DNA of 64,000 nucleotides, taken from contig NZ_JRHH01000003.1 of NCBI RefSeq assembly GCF_000757385.1, positions 744,001-808,000 on the forward strand, in the 5' to 3' direction. This stretch comes from Flavobacterium aquatile LMG 4008 = ATCC 11947. GTDB lineage: Bacteria; Bacteroidota; Bacteroidia; Flavobacteriales; Flavobacteriaceae. Below, one piece after another: positions 33,055 through 40,678 of the stretch. The notes under the pieces are model-generated. The model was not told where the DNA came from and made no database searches. It worked only from the letters and a program-made list of their open reading frames with translations. Each line of letters starts with the position of its first letter. Within the stretch, counting starts at the first letter, position 1. The position numbers were made by a program, and so were the translations under genes.

Positions 33055-34974
33055 ATGAAAAGATTTTCAAGATTTAATGAGTATAAAGCTCTGGCATATA
33101 GGATTTTATTGGTTTATATTTTTTACTTTATTGCTCGAATTTTGTTCTATCTTTATAATGTAAATTTAATTAAAATTAATTCTTTTTTCGATTTTGCGCG
33201 CCTTTCTTACCACGGAATTGCATTTGATACTACAACCATACTTTACACCAATATTTTATTCATTGTTTTATCGGTTTTACCTTTAGTTGTCAATACCAAA
33301 AAAGTATTTCAAAAGATTCTATTCTACCTTTATTTTACAACGAATTTATTAATGTATTCCTTTAATTTTGTTGACTTTATTTATTACCGATATTCGTTTA
33401 ATAGAAGTACTAGAGCATCATTGGACACCTTTCAAAACGAAGATAAAACTACGCTATTATTGAATTTTATTGTAGGTTATTGGCATGTTTTTTTATTGTT
33501 TTTTTTGTGTGCGTTTGTTTGGATTTACCTTTACAAAAGAGTAAAAATTGCTGAGGTAAGTGTAAAACCAAGTATTAATTATTTCTTGGGAGCAACAGCC
33601 AGTTTTTTAATAATAGCAACGCTTTGTGTAGGCGGAATTCGTGGCGATTTTAAAAAGAGTACGCGACCAATAAATTTGCTCGATGCAAGTCGTTATGTTA
33701 CCCATAATTCGCAAGCCGATTTGGTTTTAAATACACCTTTTGCAATCATTAGAACTTGGACAGCAAATACCTTTAAAAAAGTCAATTTAGTCGATAAAAA
33801 AGTAGTTGACACGTTATTAGTTCCGATAAAGCAATATAAAAATAACCCTAAGACTAAACCCAATATCGTAATTTTAATATTAGAAAGTTACGGTCGCGAG
33901 TACATAGGTGCGTTTAATAAGAACACAAAAATTCCTGATTATAAAAGTTATTCACCATTTGTAGATTCACTTGCGCAACACAGTATGATTTATACTAATG
34001 CTTATGCAAATGGATGGAAATCTATACACGGAATGTCATCTATTATTGCCGGAATTCCATCGTTTAAAGACGCATTTACGTCATCGGCATTTTCAAAACA
34101 AAAAATAGAATCATTGGTTTCGGTTTTGAATGGTGAAGGTTATGACACTTCGTTTTTTCATGGTGCACCAAATGGATCAATGGGATTCTTGGGTTTTTCT
34201 AATATTCTTGGCTATGATCATTATTATGGTAAAAACGAATATAATAATGATGCCGATTTTGATGGTGTTTGGGGAATTTGGGATGAGCCTTTCTTTCAGT
34301 ATTTCAATAAAACCTTATCACAGAAAAAGACGCCATTTATGGCAACATTATTTTCGGTTTCTTCACACGAACCTTATACTGTTCCCGAAAAATATCAAGG
34401 TAAATTTGATAAAGGAACGGTAAATATTCATCAAACGATTGGTTATACCGACATGGCTTTAAAGAAGTTTTTTAACGCTGCCAAAAAAGAGAAATGGTAT
34501 GACAACACTATTTTTGTTCTTGTAGCCGATCATGGAAATACAATTGCTTATGACGAATATAGAAAGGAAGCCAATAAACATACTGTTCCAATTTTGTTTT
34601 TTACTCCAAACAAAAAGTATGTTGGGGAAAATAACGAATGGGCGCAACAAATTGATATTTATCCAACGTTATTAGATATGATTGGATACGATAAGCCATT
34701 TAGAAGTTGGGGTAGAAGTTTGATAAATCCCAATGATGTTAAGCCATTTGCAATAAAACACAATTCTAAAGAGTATATGTTTATGAGTGGTAATTATATT
34801 TGTACTTTTAACGAAAAGAAAGCCATTGGCTTCTATGATAAAGATGACAAAGATTTGAAAAACAATCTTATAAATAATAGAAATAAAGAAATGGATATTT
34901 TGGAATTGCGTTGCAAAGCGTTTCTTCAAGATTATATGGAGCGAATTATTGATAAAAAATTAGATTCTAAATAG
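33055..34974 (+). CDS. LTA-synthase-like membrane sulfatase / phosphoglycerol transferase
   Basis: A 639-residue protein with five N-terminal membrane helices (about residues 15-200) and an extracellular alkaline-phosphatase-fold domain. The latter has P-N-I-V-I-L-I-L-E-S-Y-G-R-E, a Ser in G-W-K-S-I-H-G-M where LtaS-like enzymes place the nucleophile, F-F-H-G-A, S-S-H-E-P-Y, and V-A-D-H-G-N. Lipoteichoic acid is absent in Bacteroidota, so the likely job is transferring a head group onto a lipid or glycan; this is inference. Confidence 0.88.
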   Translation: MKRFSRFNEYKALAYRILLVYIFYFIARILFYLYNVNLIKINSFFDFARLSYHGIAFDTTTILYTNILFIVLSVLPLVVNTKKVFQKILFYLYFTTNLLMYSFNFVDFIYYRYSFNRSTRASLDTFQNEDKTTLLLNFIVGYWHVFLLFFLCAFVWIYLYKRVKIAEVSVKPSINYFLGATASFLIIATLCVGGIRGDFKKSTRPINLLDASRYVTHNSQADLVLNTPFAIIRTWTANTFKKVNLVDKKVVDTLLVPIKQYKNNPKTKPNIVILILESYGREYIGAFNKNTKIPDYKSYSPFVDSLAQHSMIYTNAYANGWKSIHGMSSIIAGIPSFKDAFTSSAFSKQKIESLVSVLNGEGYDTSFFHGAPNGSMGFLGFSNILGYDHYYGKNEYNNDADFDGVWGIWDEPFFQYFNKTLSQKKTPFMATLFSVSSHEPYTVPEKYQGKFDKGTVNIHQTIGYTDMALKKFFNAAKKEKWYDNTIFVLVADHGNTIAYDEYRKEANKHTVPILFFTPNKKYVGENNEWAQQIDIYPTLLDMIGYDKPFRSWGRSLINPNDVKPFAIKHNSKEYMFMSGNYICTFNEKKAIGFYDKDDKDLKNNLINNRNKEMDILELRCKAFLQDYMERIIDKKLDSK

Positions 34975-34993
34975 AATGGGACAATAAGTTTTT

Positions 34994-35032
34994 AAAAAGC
35001 GTTTCAATTTTTGAAGCGCTTTTTATTATTTA
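34994..35032. terminator. Bidirectional terminator
   Basis: AAAAAGCGTTTCAA and TTGAAGCGCTTTTT pair (one wobble) in the convergent gap between the sulfatase and GH92 genes, with A and T runs on the two sides. Confidence 0.8.
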
Positions 35033-35074
35033 TAAACTTAATTCTAATGTGAATTCATTAATGAAAGTTTCACA

Positions 35075-37357
35075 TTACTTTTTTGGCCTCGAACCCATAT
35101 AAAATGTTAATTTAGAACCAGCAGTGATGTCACTATGTTTGATAAATAAATCGGGTAACACTTTTCCGTTTAAAACTACTTTTTGAACATACACATTTTT
35201 ATCGTTTTGATTGATTACATCAACCGTGAAAGTAATTCCGTTTTCTAAAGTTAAAACTGCATTGTTAACTGATGGCGAACCAATAGCATATTCATCACTA
35301 CCTGGTGCCACTGGATAAAATCCTAAGGCAGAGAAAATATACCACGCACTCATTTGTCCGCAATCGTCATTTCCACCCAAACCGTCAGGTGTTGGTTTGT
35401 ATTGCATTTTCATGATTTTTCTAACTTGAGATTGTGTTTTCCAAGGTTGATTGGTCCAATTATAAAAATAGGCGACATGATGTGCTGGTTCGTTTCCGTG
35501 AACGTATCCGCCAATTATTCCTTCACGAGTAATGTCTTCGGTTTCTGCAAAAAACGAATCGGGTAAATGCATCGAAAACAACGTATCCAATCGTGCTGAA
35601 AATTGGTCTTTTCCACCCATTTTCTCAATCAATTCGGTTGGATTGTGTGGTACAAAAAAGCTGTAATTCCAACTATTACCTTCTATAAATCCTTGACCGT
35701 GTGTGGATAAAACATCAAAGTTGCTTTTGAACGTTCCGTCAGCTAATTTTGGTTGCATAAAACCTGTTGCTGCGTTAAAATTATTTTTCCAATTGGCAGA
35801 TCGTTTTATAAATTCGTCATAAACATCTTGTCGGTTTAACTTCTTAGCAATTTGAGCAATACACCAATCGTCATAGGCATATTCTAAAGTATTTGAAACC
35901 GAAGTGCCACTTTTCTCAGCAGGAATAAATCCCAAATCCATGTAATAACCAATGCCTTCATAATTTCGATGTTTGGCTGTTGTAACGCAAGCATCTAAAG
36001 CTTCATTTGCATTTCCGTTGTAAACACCTTTTATAATCGCATCAGCAAGCACCGAAACGGTGTGGTAACCGCTCATACACCAATTGTCATTGGCATAATG
36101 CGACCAAATAGGCAACATCTTCAACGCACTTTGATTGTAATGCGCCATCATCGATTTTACCATATCATTGTTGCGAGAAGGCTGAATGATGTTGAAAAAA
36201 GGATGCAACGCTCGGTACGTATCCCATAACGAAAACGTACTGTAATTGGTAAAATCTTTGGCTGTATGAACGTCTTGATCCAAACCTTTGTATTGTCCAT
36301 CAACATCAGTATAAACCGTCGGGTTTATAAACGTGTGATACATTGCCGTGTAAAAATTGACTTTGGTATCTTCAGAAGCTGTGATGGCGATTTTATTTAA
36401 CTCAGCATTCCATTGTTTTTGTGCGTTGGTTTTTACTTTTTCAAAATCCCAATCTTTAATTTCCGATTGCATGTTTTCTAAAGCATTTGCCTGACTTACA
36501 GAAGATAAAGCAAATTTAATTTGAATCTTCTCGGCTTCATTCGTTTTGAAATCAAAATGCATTCTAATGTTTTTTCCTGCTATTTCTGGAAAGTTTTTAG
36601 TTTCGTCAAATTTTCTCCAAAAGCCACGATACGGTTGTTTCTCATCGTAATTCTTTTGTCCGTAGCTGATAAATGGTTTCGAAAAAGACATCGCAAAATA
36701 AACGGTTTTAGTTCGTGCCCAACCATTCGTTTGACGATAACCAGTAATCAAAGTGTCGTTTACTACACGAACGTACGTCCAAGTGTTTTTCTCTTTATAG
36801 TTGTAAATTCCTGCCATTAAATCCAAAATAATATGACTTTCGTCTGATTTTGGAAACGTATATTGATGCATTCCAACACGTGTTGTGGCAGTCATTTCGG
36901 CTAGAATATTATCGTCGTCGAGTTTTACTTTGTAATATCCAGCTTCGGATGTTTCATTAGCATGTGAAAACGAAGAACGATAACCACTTTTAGGATTGGT
37001 TGCTGTTCCGGGATTCAGTTGCAGTTTGCCTTGCGTGGGCATAATTAGAAAGTCGCCCAAATCAGAATGTCCTGTTCCACTAAAATGTGTATGACTAAAA
37101 CCTACAATTGTTTTGTCTTCATAGCGATAACCAGCGCAATATTTGTACACATCACCATTGTATTTTCCGTTTAATTCATACGAAATAGTATCGGTCTCGG
37201 GACTCAATTGCACCGCTCCAAACGGAACTGTCGCACCAGGATAAGTATGTCCCATTTTTTCGGTACCGATGATGGGTTTTACATATTTTACAAGGTTTTG
37301 TTGTGCAAATGTTGTACAATAGGATAGAAGTAGTAAGAGCAATGAGAGTTTTTTCAT
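35075..37357 (-). CDS. GH92 family glycoside hydrolase (predicted exported alpha-mannosidase)
   Basis: A 760-residue exported enzyme with a signal peptide (about 1-18). The family signs are Y-V-K-P-I-I-G-T near the mature N terminus with T-Y-P-G-A-T-V-P-F-G, S-H-T-H-F-S-G-T-G, the S-L-W-D-T-Y-R-A motif, G-Y-V-H-G-N-E-P-A-H-H, and G-N-D-D-C-G-Q-M-S-A-W-Y-I-F. Characterised members are calcium-dependent exo-alpha-mannosidases, hence removal of terminal mannose is likely. It is not in a SusCD locus here. Confidence 0.93.
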   Translation of the reverse strand: MKKLSLLLLLLSYCTTFAQQNLVKYVKPIIGTEKMGHTYPGATVPFGAVQLSPETDTISYELNGKYNGDVYKYCAGYRYEDKTIVGFSHTHFSGTGHSDLGDFLIMPTQGKLQLNPGTATNPKSGYRSSFSHANETSEAGYYKVKLDDDNILAEMTATTRVGMHQYTFPKSDESHIILDLMAGIYNYKEKNTWTYVRVVNDTLITGYRQTNGWARTKTVYFAMSFSKPFISYGQKNYDEKQPYRGFWRKFDETKNFPEIAGKNIRMHFDFKTNEAEKIQIKFALSSVSQANALENMQSEIKDWDFEKVKTNAQKQWNAELNKIAITASEDTKVNFYTAMYHTFINPTVYTDVDGQYKGLDQDVHTAKDFTNYSTFSLWDTYRALHPFFNIIQPSRNNDMVKSMMAHYNQSALKMLPIWSHYANDNWCMSGYHTVSVLADAIIKGVYNGNANEALDACVTTAKHRNYEGIGYYMDLGFIPAEKSGTSVSNTLEYAYDDWCIAQIAKKLNRQDVYDEFIKRSANWKNNFNAATGFMQPKLADGTFKSNFDVLSTHGQGFIEGNSWNYSFFVPHNPTELIEKMGGKDQFSARLDTLFSMHLPDSFFAETEDITREGIIGGYVHGNEPAHHVAYFYNWTNQPWKTQSQVRKIMKMQYKPTPDGLGGNDDCGQMSAWYIFSALGFYPVAPGSDEYAIGSPSVNNAVLTLENGITFTVDVINQNDKNVYVQKVVLNGKVLPDLFIKHSDITAGSKLTFYMGSRPKK

Positions 37358-37419
37358 GGGGAATTGAATAATCTTTTATAAATGTAAATATAAGATTTTG
37401 ATTTAAATTGGTAGATAAA

Positions 37420-37447
37420 AAAAGCACTTTGGTTAGAAAGTGCTTTT
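37420..37447 (-). terminator. Intrinsic terminator after the XRE regulator gene
   Basis: AAAAGCACTTT and AAAGTGCTTTT form an 11-bp stem around a six-base loop, 8 bases beyond the stop of the XRE gene. Confidence 0.85.
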
Positions 37448-37454
37448 GGGATTT

Positions 37455-37802
37455 TTATTTGTCGTTGGTGTTAAAATCTTTTGTTTTTTGTTGGAGTTCC
37501 TTGTACGTTAGCTTTGTTAAGGTTTCTAGAATGTTCTCGTTGTTTTCGTTTTGTTGCAAGTTTTTCAACGGATAATTGTCTGGATATTGTTTGCCTTTTT
37601 CGGGAGTCCATGAGAGTAGGTCATTAGGCTCGCAGTTCAAGGCGTCGCATAATAGTTCTATGTGGTCTAATCGATATACTCTTGTTTTATTGCCTAAAAT
37701 GTGGTTTGTAGAATGTGGTGTAAGACCTGCTTTTACTAAAAAGGTGTATGGTTTTTCTATTCCTCTTGCTTTAAAAATAGGGGTTAAGTTTAGTGTTAAC
37801 AT
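37455..37802 (-). CDS. XRE family helix-turn-helix regulator
   Basis: A 115-residue protein with a Cro/C1-type HTH in residues about 8-70 (L-V-K-A-G-L-T-P-H-S-T-N-H-I-L ... L-D-H-I-E-L-L-C-D-A-L-N-C-E-P-N-D-L-L) and a polar helical tail. The last motif (L-C-x-x-L-N-C-x-P-x-D-L) is typical of small YozG-like regulators. Directly upstream lies the 21-bp repeat array, so the gene may bind to or be controlled by it. Confidence 0.88.
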   Translation of the reverse strand: MLTLNLTPIFKARGIEKPYTFLVKAGLTPHSTNHILGNKTRVYRLDHIELLCDALNCEPNDLLSWTPEKGKQYPDNYPLKNLQQNENNENILETLTKLTYKELQQKTKDFNTNDK

Positions 37803-37816
37803 AATTAAGTTGTTAA

Positions 37817-38117
37817 AAATTAAAGATAGTATTGTAAAATTCTAAAATAGTTTTCTAAAAAACAAATATATGTAGTTAAAAATTAAATTGCGGTTTTAAG
37901 AAATCTAATTTAGGATTCAAAAATCTAATAGTAGTATTAAATAAATCCAATAGTAGTTTCTATAAATCCAATTTCGGATTTAAAAAATTAAAAGTAGTAT
38001 GTTAAAAATTAAATATATTATGTAAAAATACCAAAGTAGTATTCAATAAATTAAAGATTAGGTTGTAGAAATCTAAATTGTGTAGTGTGAATTTTAAATA
38101 GGGTAGTGTGAAGTTTA
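37817..38117. repeat. Array of at least 14 degenerate 21-bp repeats upstream of the XRE gene
   Basis: From 37817 to about 38110 the sequence falls into 21-base units that begin AAAT(C/T)(T/C)AA and often carry AGTAGT in the middle. Unit starts at 37943, 37964, 37985, 38006, 38027, 38048, 38069 and 38090 can be read without a gap. Each unit is three 7-base blocks (for example AAATCCA-ATAGTAG-TTTCTAT). The array starts 15 bases upstream of the XRE start codon and contains no ORF. Confidence 0.85.
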
Positions 38118-38168
38118 AATTTACTTTTGATTTTTTCGGTTCTTGTTAATGTCCAAGAACTTGTAAAG

Positions 38169-38208
38169 TTAATTTCTTTGTGGGCACGGATTGCAAATCC
38201 GCGCTATC
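38169..38208. repeat. REP-like hairpin, copy 1
   Basis: A 40-base sequence with the hairpin CGGATT-GCA-AATCCG in the context GGGCACGGATTGCAAATCCG, repeated perfectly at 38355-38394. In Bacteroidota such units are usually copies of dispersed REP elements linked to Y1 (RAYT) transposases; no such gene is visible here. Confidence 0.75.
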
Positions 38209-38354
38209 GGGTTGTAAGTATGTTTATTAGGAAAGGTATTAATATTAAACTGAAATACCATTTATTTAAAGTTTTCTCCATAGTTTAATCATTTATTTAT
38301 ATTTTTTTACAATTTAACATAACATCCAAATTCTAAATCTCTTGAAGTTAATCT

Positions 38355-38394
38355 TTAATTTCTTTGTGGGCACGGATTGCAAATCCGCGCTATC
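38355..38394. repeat. REP-like hairpin, copy 2, abutting the IS110 remnant
   Basis: Perfect 40-base copy of 38169-38208. A third, partial copy (GCGCTATCTGGG) occurs near 38683-38694 on the far side of the transposase remnant. Confidence 0.75.
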
Positions 38395-38405
38395 TGGTTT
38401 CCAGC

Positions 38406-38648
38406 GTCAGAGGTAGAACAAAAGTAAATCATATGGCAGATAAAAAAATGAAATCATTGTTACAAATGTGTGCGTTGTCAGCAATAAAATATGACCCACA
38501 ACTCAAGGAATATTATAATAATAAAAAAGAAGAAGGAAAAAATGGCATGTTGGTTTTAAACAATATAAGATGCAAAATCATAAGCCGAGTTTTCTCTGTT
38601 GTTAATAGACAAACTCCATTTATAAATACTTATAAATTTGCATCCTAA
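38406..38648 (+). pseudogene. IS110-family transposase, C-terminal remnant
   Basis: About 80 residues from V-R-G-R-T-K-V onward match the C-terminal end of IS110 DEDD transposases. The pattern is M-A-D-K-K-M-K-S-L-L, A-L-S-A-I-K-Y-D-P-Q-L-K-E-Y-Y, K-K-E-E-G-K-N-G-M-L-V-L-N-N-I-R-C-K-I-I-x-R-V-F-x-V-V. The catalytic N-terminal DEDD domain and the Ser region are missing, and the reading frame upstream runs into the REP-like repeat. This is an inactive fragment left by an old insertion. Confidence 0.8.
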
Positions 38649-38695
38649 TTTTAATAATTATACTTGTTTTTTATCATAGAATGCGCTATCTGGGT

Positions 38696-39514
38696 TTATA
38701 ATTTTTGAAATTTATAGTTTTTGATATTTCTAATATTTTGATTAAAACTTATTCCTAAAGCAAATATTGGTTTTTTTTCGAGCTTATATTTGGATGCATA
38801 TTCCTTTTCAATTATCTGGTCAAGTGCTTCCTGACTATCGTCAGAGTCTAATGAAAATTTAAACTCAAGAATGTATATTTTGTTAGAAAATCTTATTACG
38901 CAGTCAATCCTTCCAATATTTGTGGTGTCTTCCGGTATTATTTCAAAGCCTAATAGCTTTAATATTAAATAAACGTTTGCATGATAATATCCTTCCGATT
39001 CTTTTGCTATTGCATAAGAAACTGAAGAAAATATAGATTTTAAATCTTCAACAAATAAATGAACATTTTCTTTTATTAGATGATACCTTAATTGCTGATA
39101 TAAAAGAATATTTTCATCTTCTAAATCATAAATTTCAAATGTATAATCGATAGCTTTTATTATTTTGTTTTTGAATTCAATAAAATCTCTAATTATATAA
39201 CTAGTTTTTTCATTAATTTCATTTTCATTTAAGAGATAACTATTTTTCTCAATGTATTCCTTGAAATTTTTTAAGAAAGTGAGCAGCTCATCTGGAGTAG
39301 TAAATCTATTCGGTACTAAACTAGGATATTTTAAATGCTCTTCAATATTTGAATTTACACTATTTAAGAAATCTAATATTTCTGCACCATTTTCTAATTT
39401 ATAAATTCCCCATTGTCGTTGCTCTTGAGTTGTACGATAAAATAAATCCAATTCGAAAATATTATTTTCCAAAAAATCATTTAAATAAGTTTCGATTCTA
39501 TTAAGTCTTGTCAT
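38696..39514 (-). CDS. PD-(D/E)XK nuclease-superfamily protein (DUF1703-like C terminus)
   Basis: A 272-residue protein from the ATG at 39514; the frame stays open to 39601 but there it reads through the folded repeat and is not believable. The C-terminal third has G-Y-Y-H-A-N-V-Y-L-I-L-K-L-L-G-F, T-T-N-I-G-R-I-D204-C-V-I and L-E217-F-K219-F, the D...ExK set, then Y-A-S-K-Y-K and a G-I-S-F strand as in DUF1703. In that family the domain usually follows an AAA-like ATPase of about 300 residues; here there is only a short helical N terminus. Role unknown, defence or mobile-element related by context. Confidence 0.75.
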   Translation of the reverse strand: MTRLNRIETYLNDFLENNIFELDLFYRTTQEQRQWGIYKLENGAEILDFLNSVNSNIEEHLKYPSLVPNRFTTPDELLTFLKNFKEYIEKNSYLLNENEINEKTSYIIRDFIEFKNKIIKAIDYTFEIYDLEDENILLYQQLRYHLIKENVHLFVEDLKSIFSSVSYAIAKESEGYYHANVYLILKLLGFEIIPEDTTNIGRIDCVIRFSNKIYILEFKFSLDSDDSQEALDQIIEKEYASKYKLEKKPIFALGISFNQNIRNIKNYKFQKL

Positions 39515-39540
39515 ATTTACGGAGGTTTCAATAATTGCTG

Positions 39541-39668
39541 GTAACGTTCCAGCGCTTGGCGAGGTTGCGAACTTCGGAACTGATTTTTTTCTATCAAACA
39601 TAAAATTTCTTGCGAAATTTAAACATGAATTTACTACAAAATTCGCAATCTTGCCAAACGAGTGTTGG
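39541..39668. repeat. Large imperfect inverted repeat (attC-like folded element)
   Basis: Arms 39553-39571 (CGCTTGGCGAGGTTGCGAA) and 39642-39660 (TTCGCAATCTTGCCAAACG) pair at 18 of 19 positions counting two G-T wobbles, around a 70-base centre. Outside lie CTGGTAACGTTCCAG and GTGTTGGC. Similar folded elements are scattered in Bacteroidota genomes and resemble integron attC sites in architecture. It sits 12 bases after the stop of the 40.5 kb minus-strand gene, where a cassette recombination site would be. Confidence 0.65.
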
Positions 39669-39680
39669 CATTAGTTCATA

Positions 39681-40526
39681 TTAGTAATCCAGAATATCGA
39701 TAATATTAGCTCGATTTAAAGTTTCAATATCATTCTCATTTATTACAACAACTTTGATATGATTTTTATCTTTAAAGGGCTTATTAACATAAGTGAAAGC
39801 TTCATTAGATTCACTTTCCATTTTTGTTTCAGTTTTTAAAATGATAAATAATATAGGCTTTACTTTGCGTTCAATCGTATTTTTATAAACTTGAGCCATT
39901 AAATCAAGTTTAATTCCAATATCTTTCAAACTGTTTTTGTTAAAGCTATTAGGAAAATATTTGACTTCAATTATAAAGTCATGTTTTCTGTGTTCTTTAG
40001 TTTCAATTATTAAATCATATTCGTAACCTTGTAATCTTCTATTAGAAAGAATTCGGTAATCAGGATATAGATTTTTTAATAAAACCTCAAATATCTTTCT
40101 TTCAATCGCAATATATTTAGGAATATATTCTTCTTTAGGAATTGTTTTTTTAACATTAGTTTGATTCTCTTCATTACCGACAAATTCCTCGAATGCTTTT
40201 TCTGCTTTTTTATTTACTTCTTTACTATCTAATTCTTGACTTATTTCGATACCGTCTCTGCCTAATTTGATTTTGTCACCTTTCTTAATTCTATCACCTA
40301 TGTTATCTATAAAATTTTTGAGTTGTTTTCTAATTACAAAAAAAACTATTAATACAGTCAAAGGCCATAATATATCTGATAAAAGTTTACAATCACAAAG
40401 ATTAAATAGGCAATCATTTTGGTCTTTTGAAGTAATTGTTTCTATTGTTATATGTCTTTCAGACAAAGAGTTTTTCAATTTGTCTTTACTCTTAGTTATT
40501 GTATCATGTTTAACAATTGTCTTCAT
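39681..40526 (-). CDS. Membrane-anchored protein with a PD-(D/E)XK-like domain
   Basis: A 281-residue protein of no named family. One membrane helix lies at about residues 50-68 (L-W-P-L-T-V-L-I-V-F-F-V-I), after an unusual cysteine-rich patch (C-L-F-N-L-C-D-C). A Lys/Glu-rich linker leads to a cytoplasmic domain with Y-D171-L-I-I-E-T and F-I-I-E187-V-K189-Y, a D...ExK pattern of restriction-endonuclease folds. The ensuing strand I-L-F-I-I-L-K fits that fold. Nuclease activity is inference. The AT-rich composition and isolated position suggest acquired DNA. Confidence 0.65.
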   Translation of the reverse strand: MKTIVKHDTITKSKDKLKNSLSERHITIETITSKDQNDCLFNLCDCKLLSDILWPLTVLIVFFVIRKQLKNFIDNIGDRIKKGDKIKLGRDGIEISQELDSKEVNKKAEKAFEEFVGNEENQTNVKKTIPKEEYIPKYIAIERKIFEVLLKNLYPDYRILSNRRLQGYEYDLIIETKEHRKHDFIIEVKYFPNSFNKNSLKDIGIKLDLMAQVYKNTIERKVKPILFIILKTETKMESESNEAFTYVNKPFKDKNHIKVVVINENDIETLNRANIIDILDY

Positions 40527-40624
40527 GTATCTTTTTTTTGTATTACTATCAACTTGTGTATACTCGCTACAAACAAACGTTTAAAAATAATTATAAATGT
40601 TTGTAAACATTTGCTAATATATAA

Positions 40625-40660
40625 AAAATCCCTAACTGCTATAACACAATCAGGGATTTT
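40625..40660 (-). terminator. Intrinsic terminator after purL
   Basis: AAAATCCCT and AGGGATTTT pair over 9 bp with an 18-base loop, 19 bases beyond the purL stop; A-run on the left gives Ts on the minus strand. Confidence 0.75.
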
Positions 40661-40678
40661 ATATATAGTAAAAACGAT

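Noticed and set aside
33055..34974. Lipoteichoic acid synthase as literal function
   Set aside because: The fold fits, but Bacteroidota lack lipoteichoic acid, so only a generic phosphoglycerol- or phosphoethanolamine-transferase-like role is supported.
37817..38117. CRISPR array from the 21-base periodicity
   Set aside because: The units are degenerate, contiguous and AT-rich, and there is no repeat/spacer alternation.
39515..39601. N-terminal extension of the PD-(D/E)XK protein starting at 39601
   Set aside because: These codons lie inside the folded repeat element and read as low-plausibility peptide; the ATG at 39514 begins a normal helical segment.
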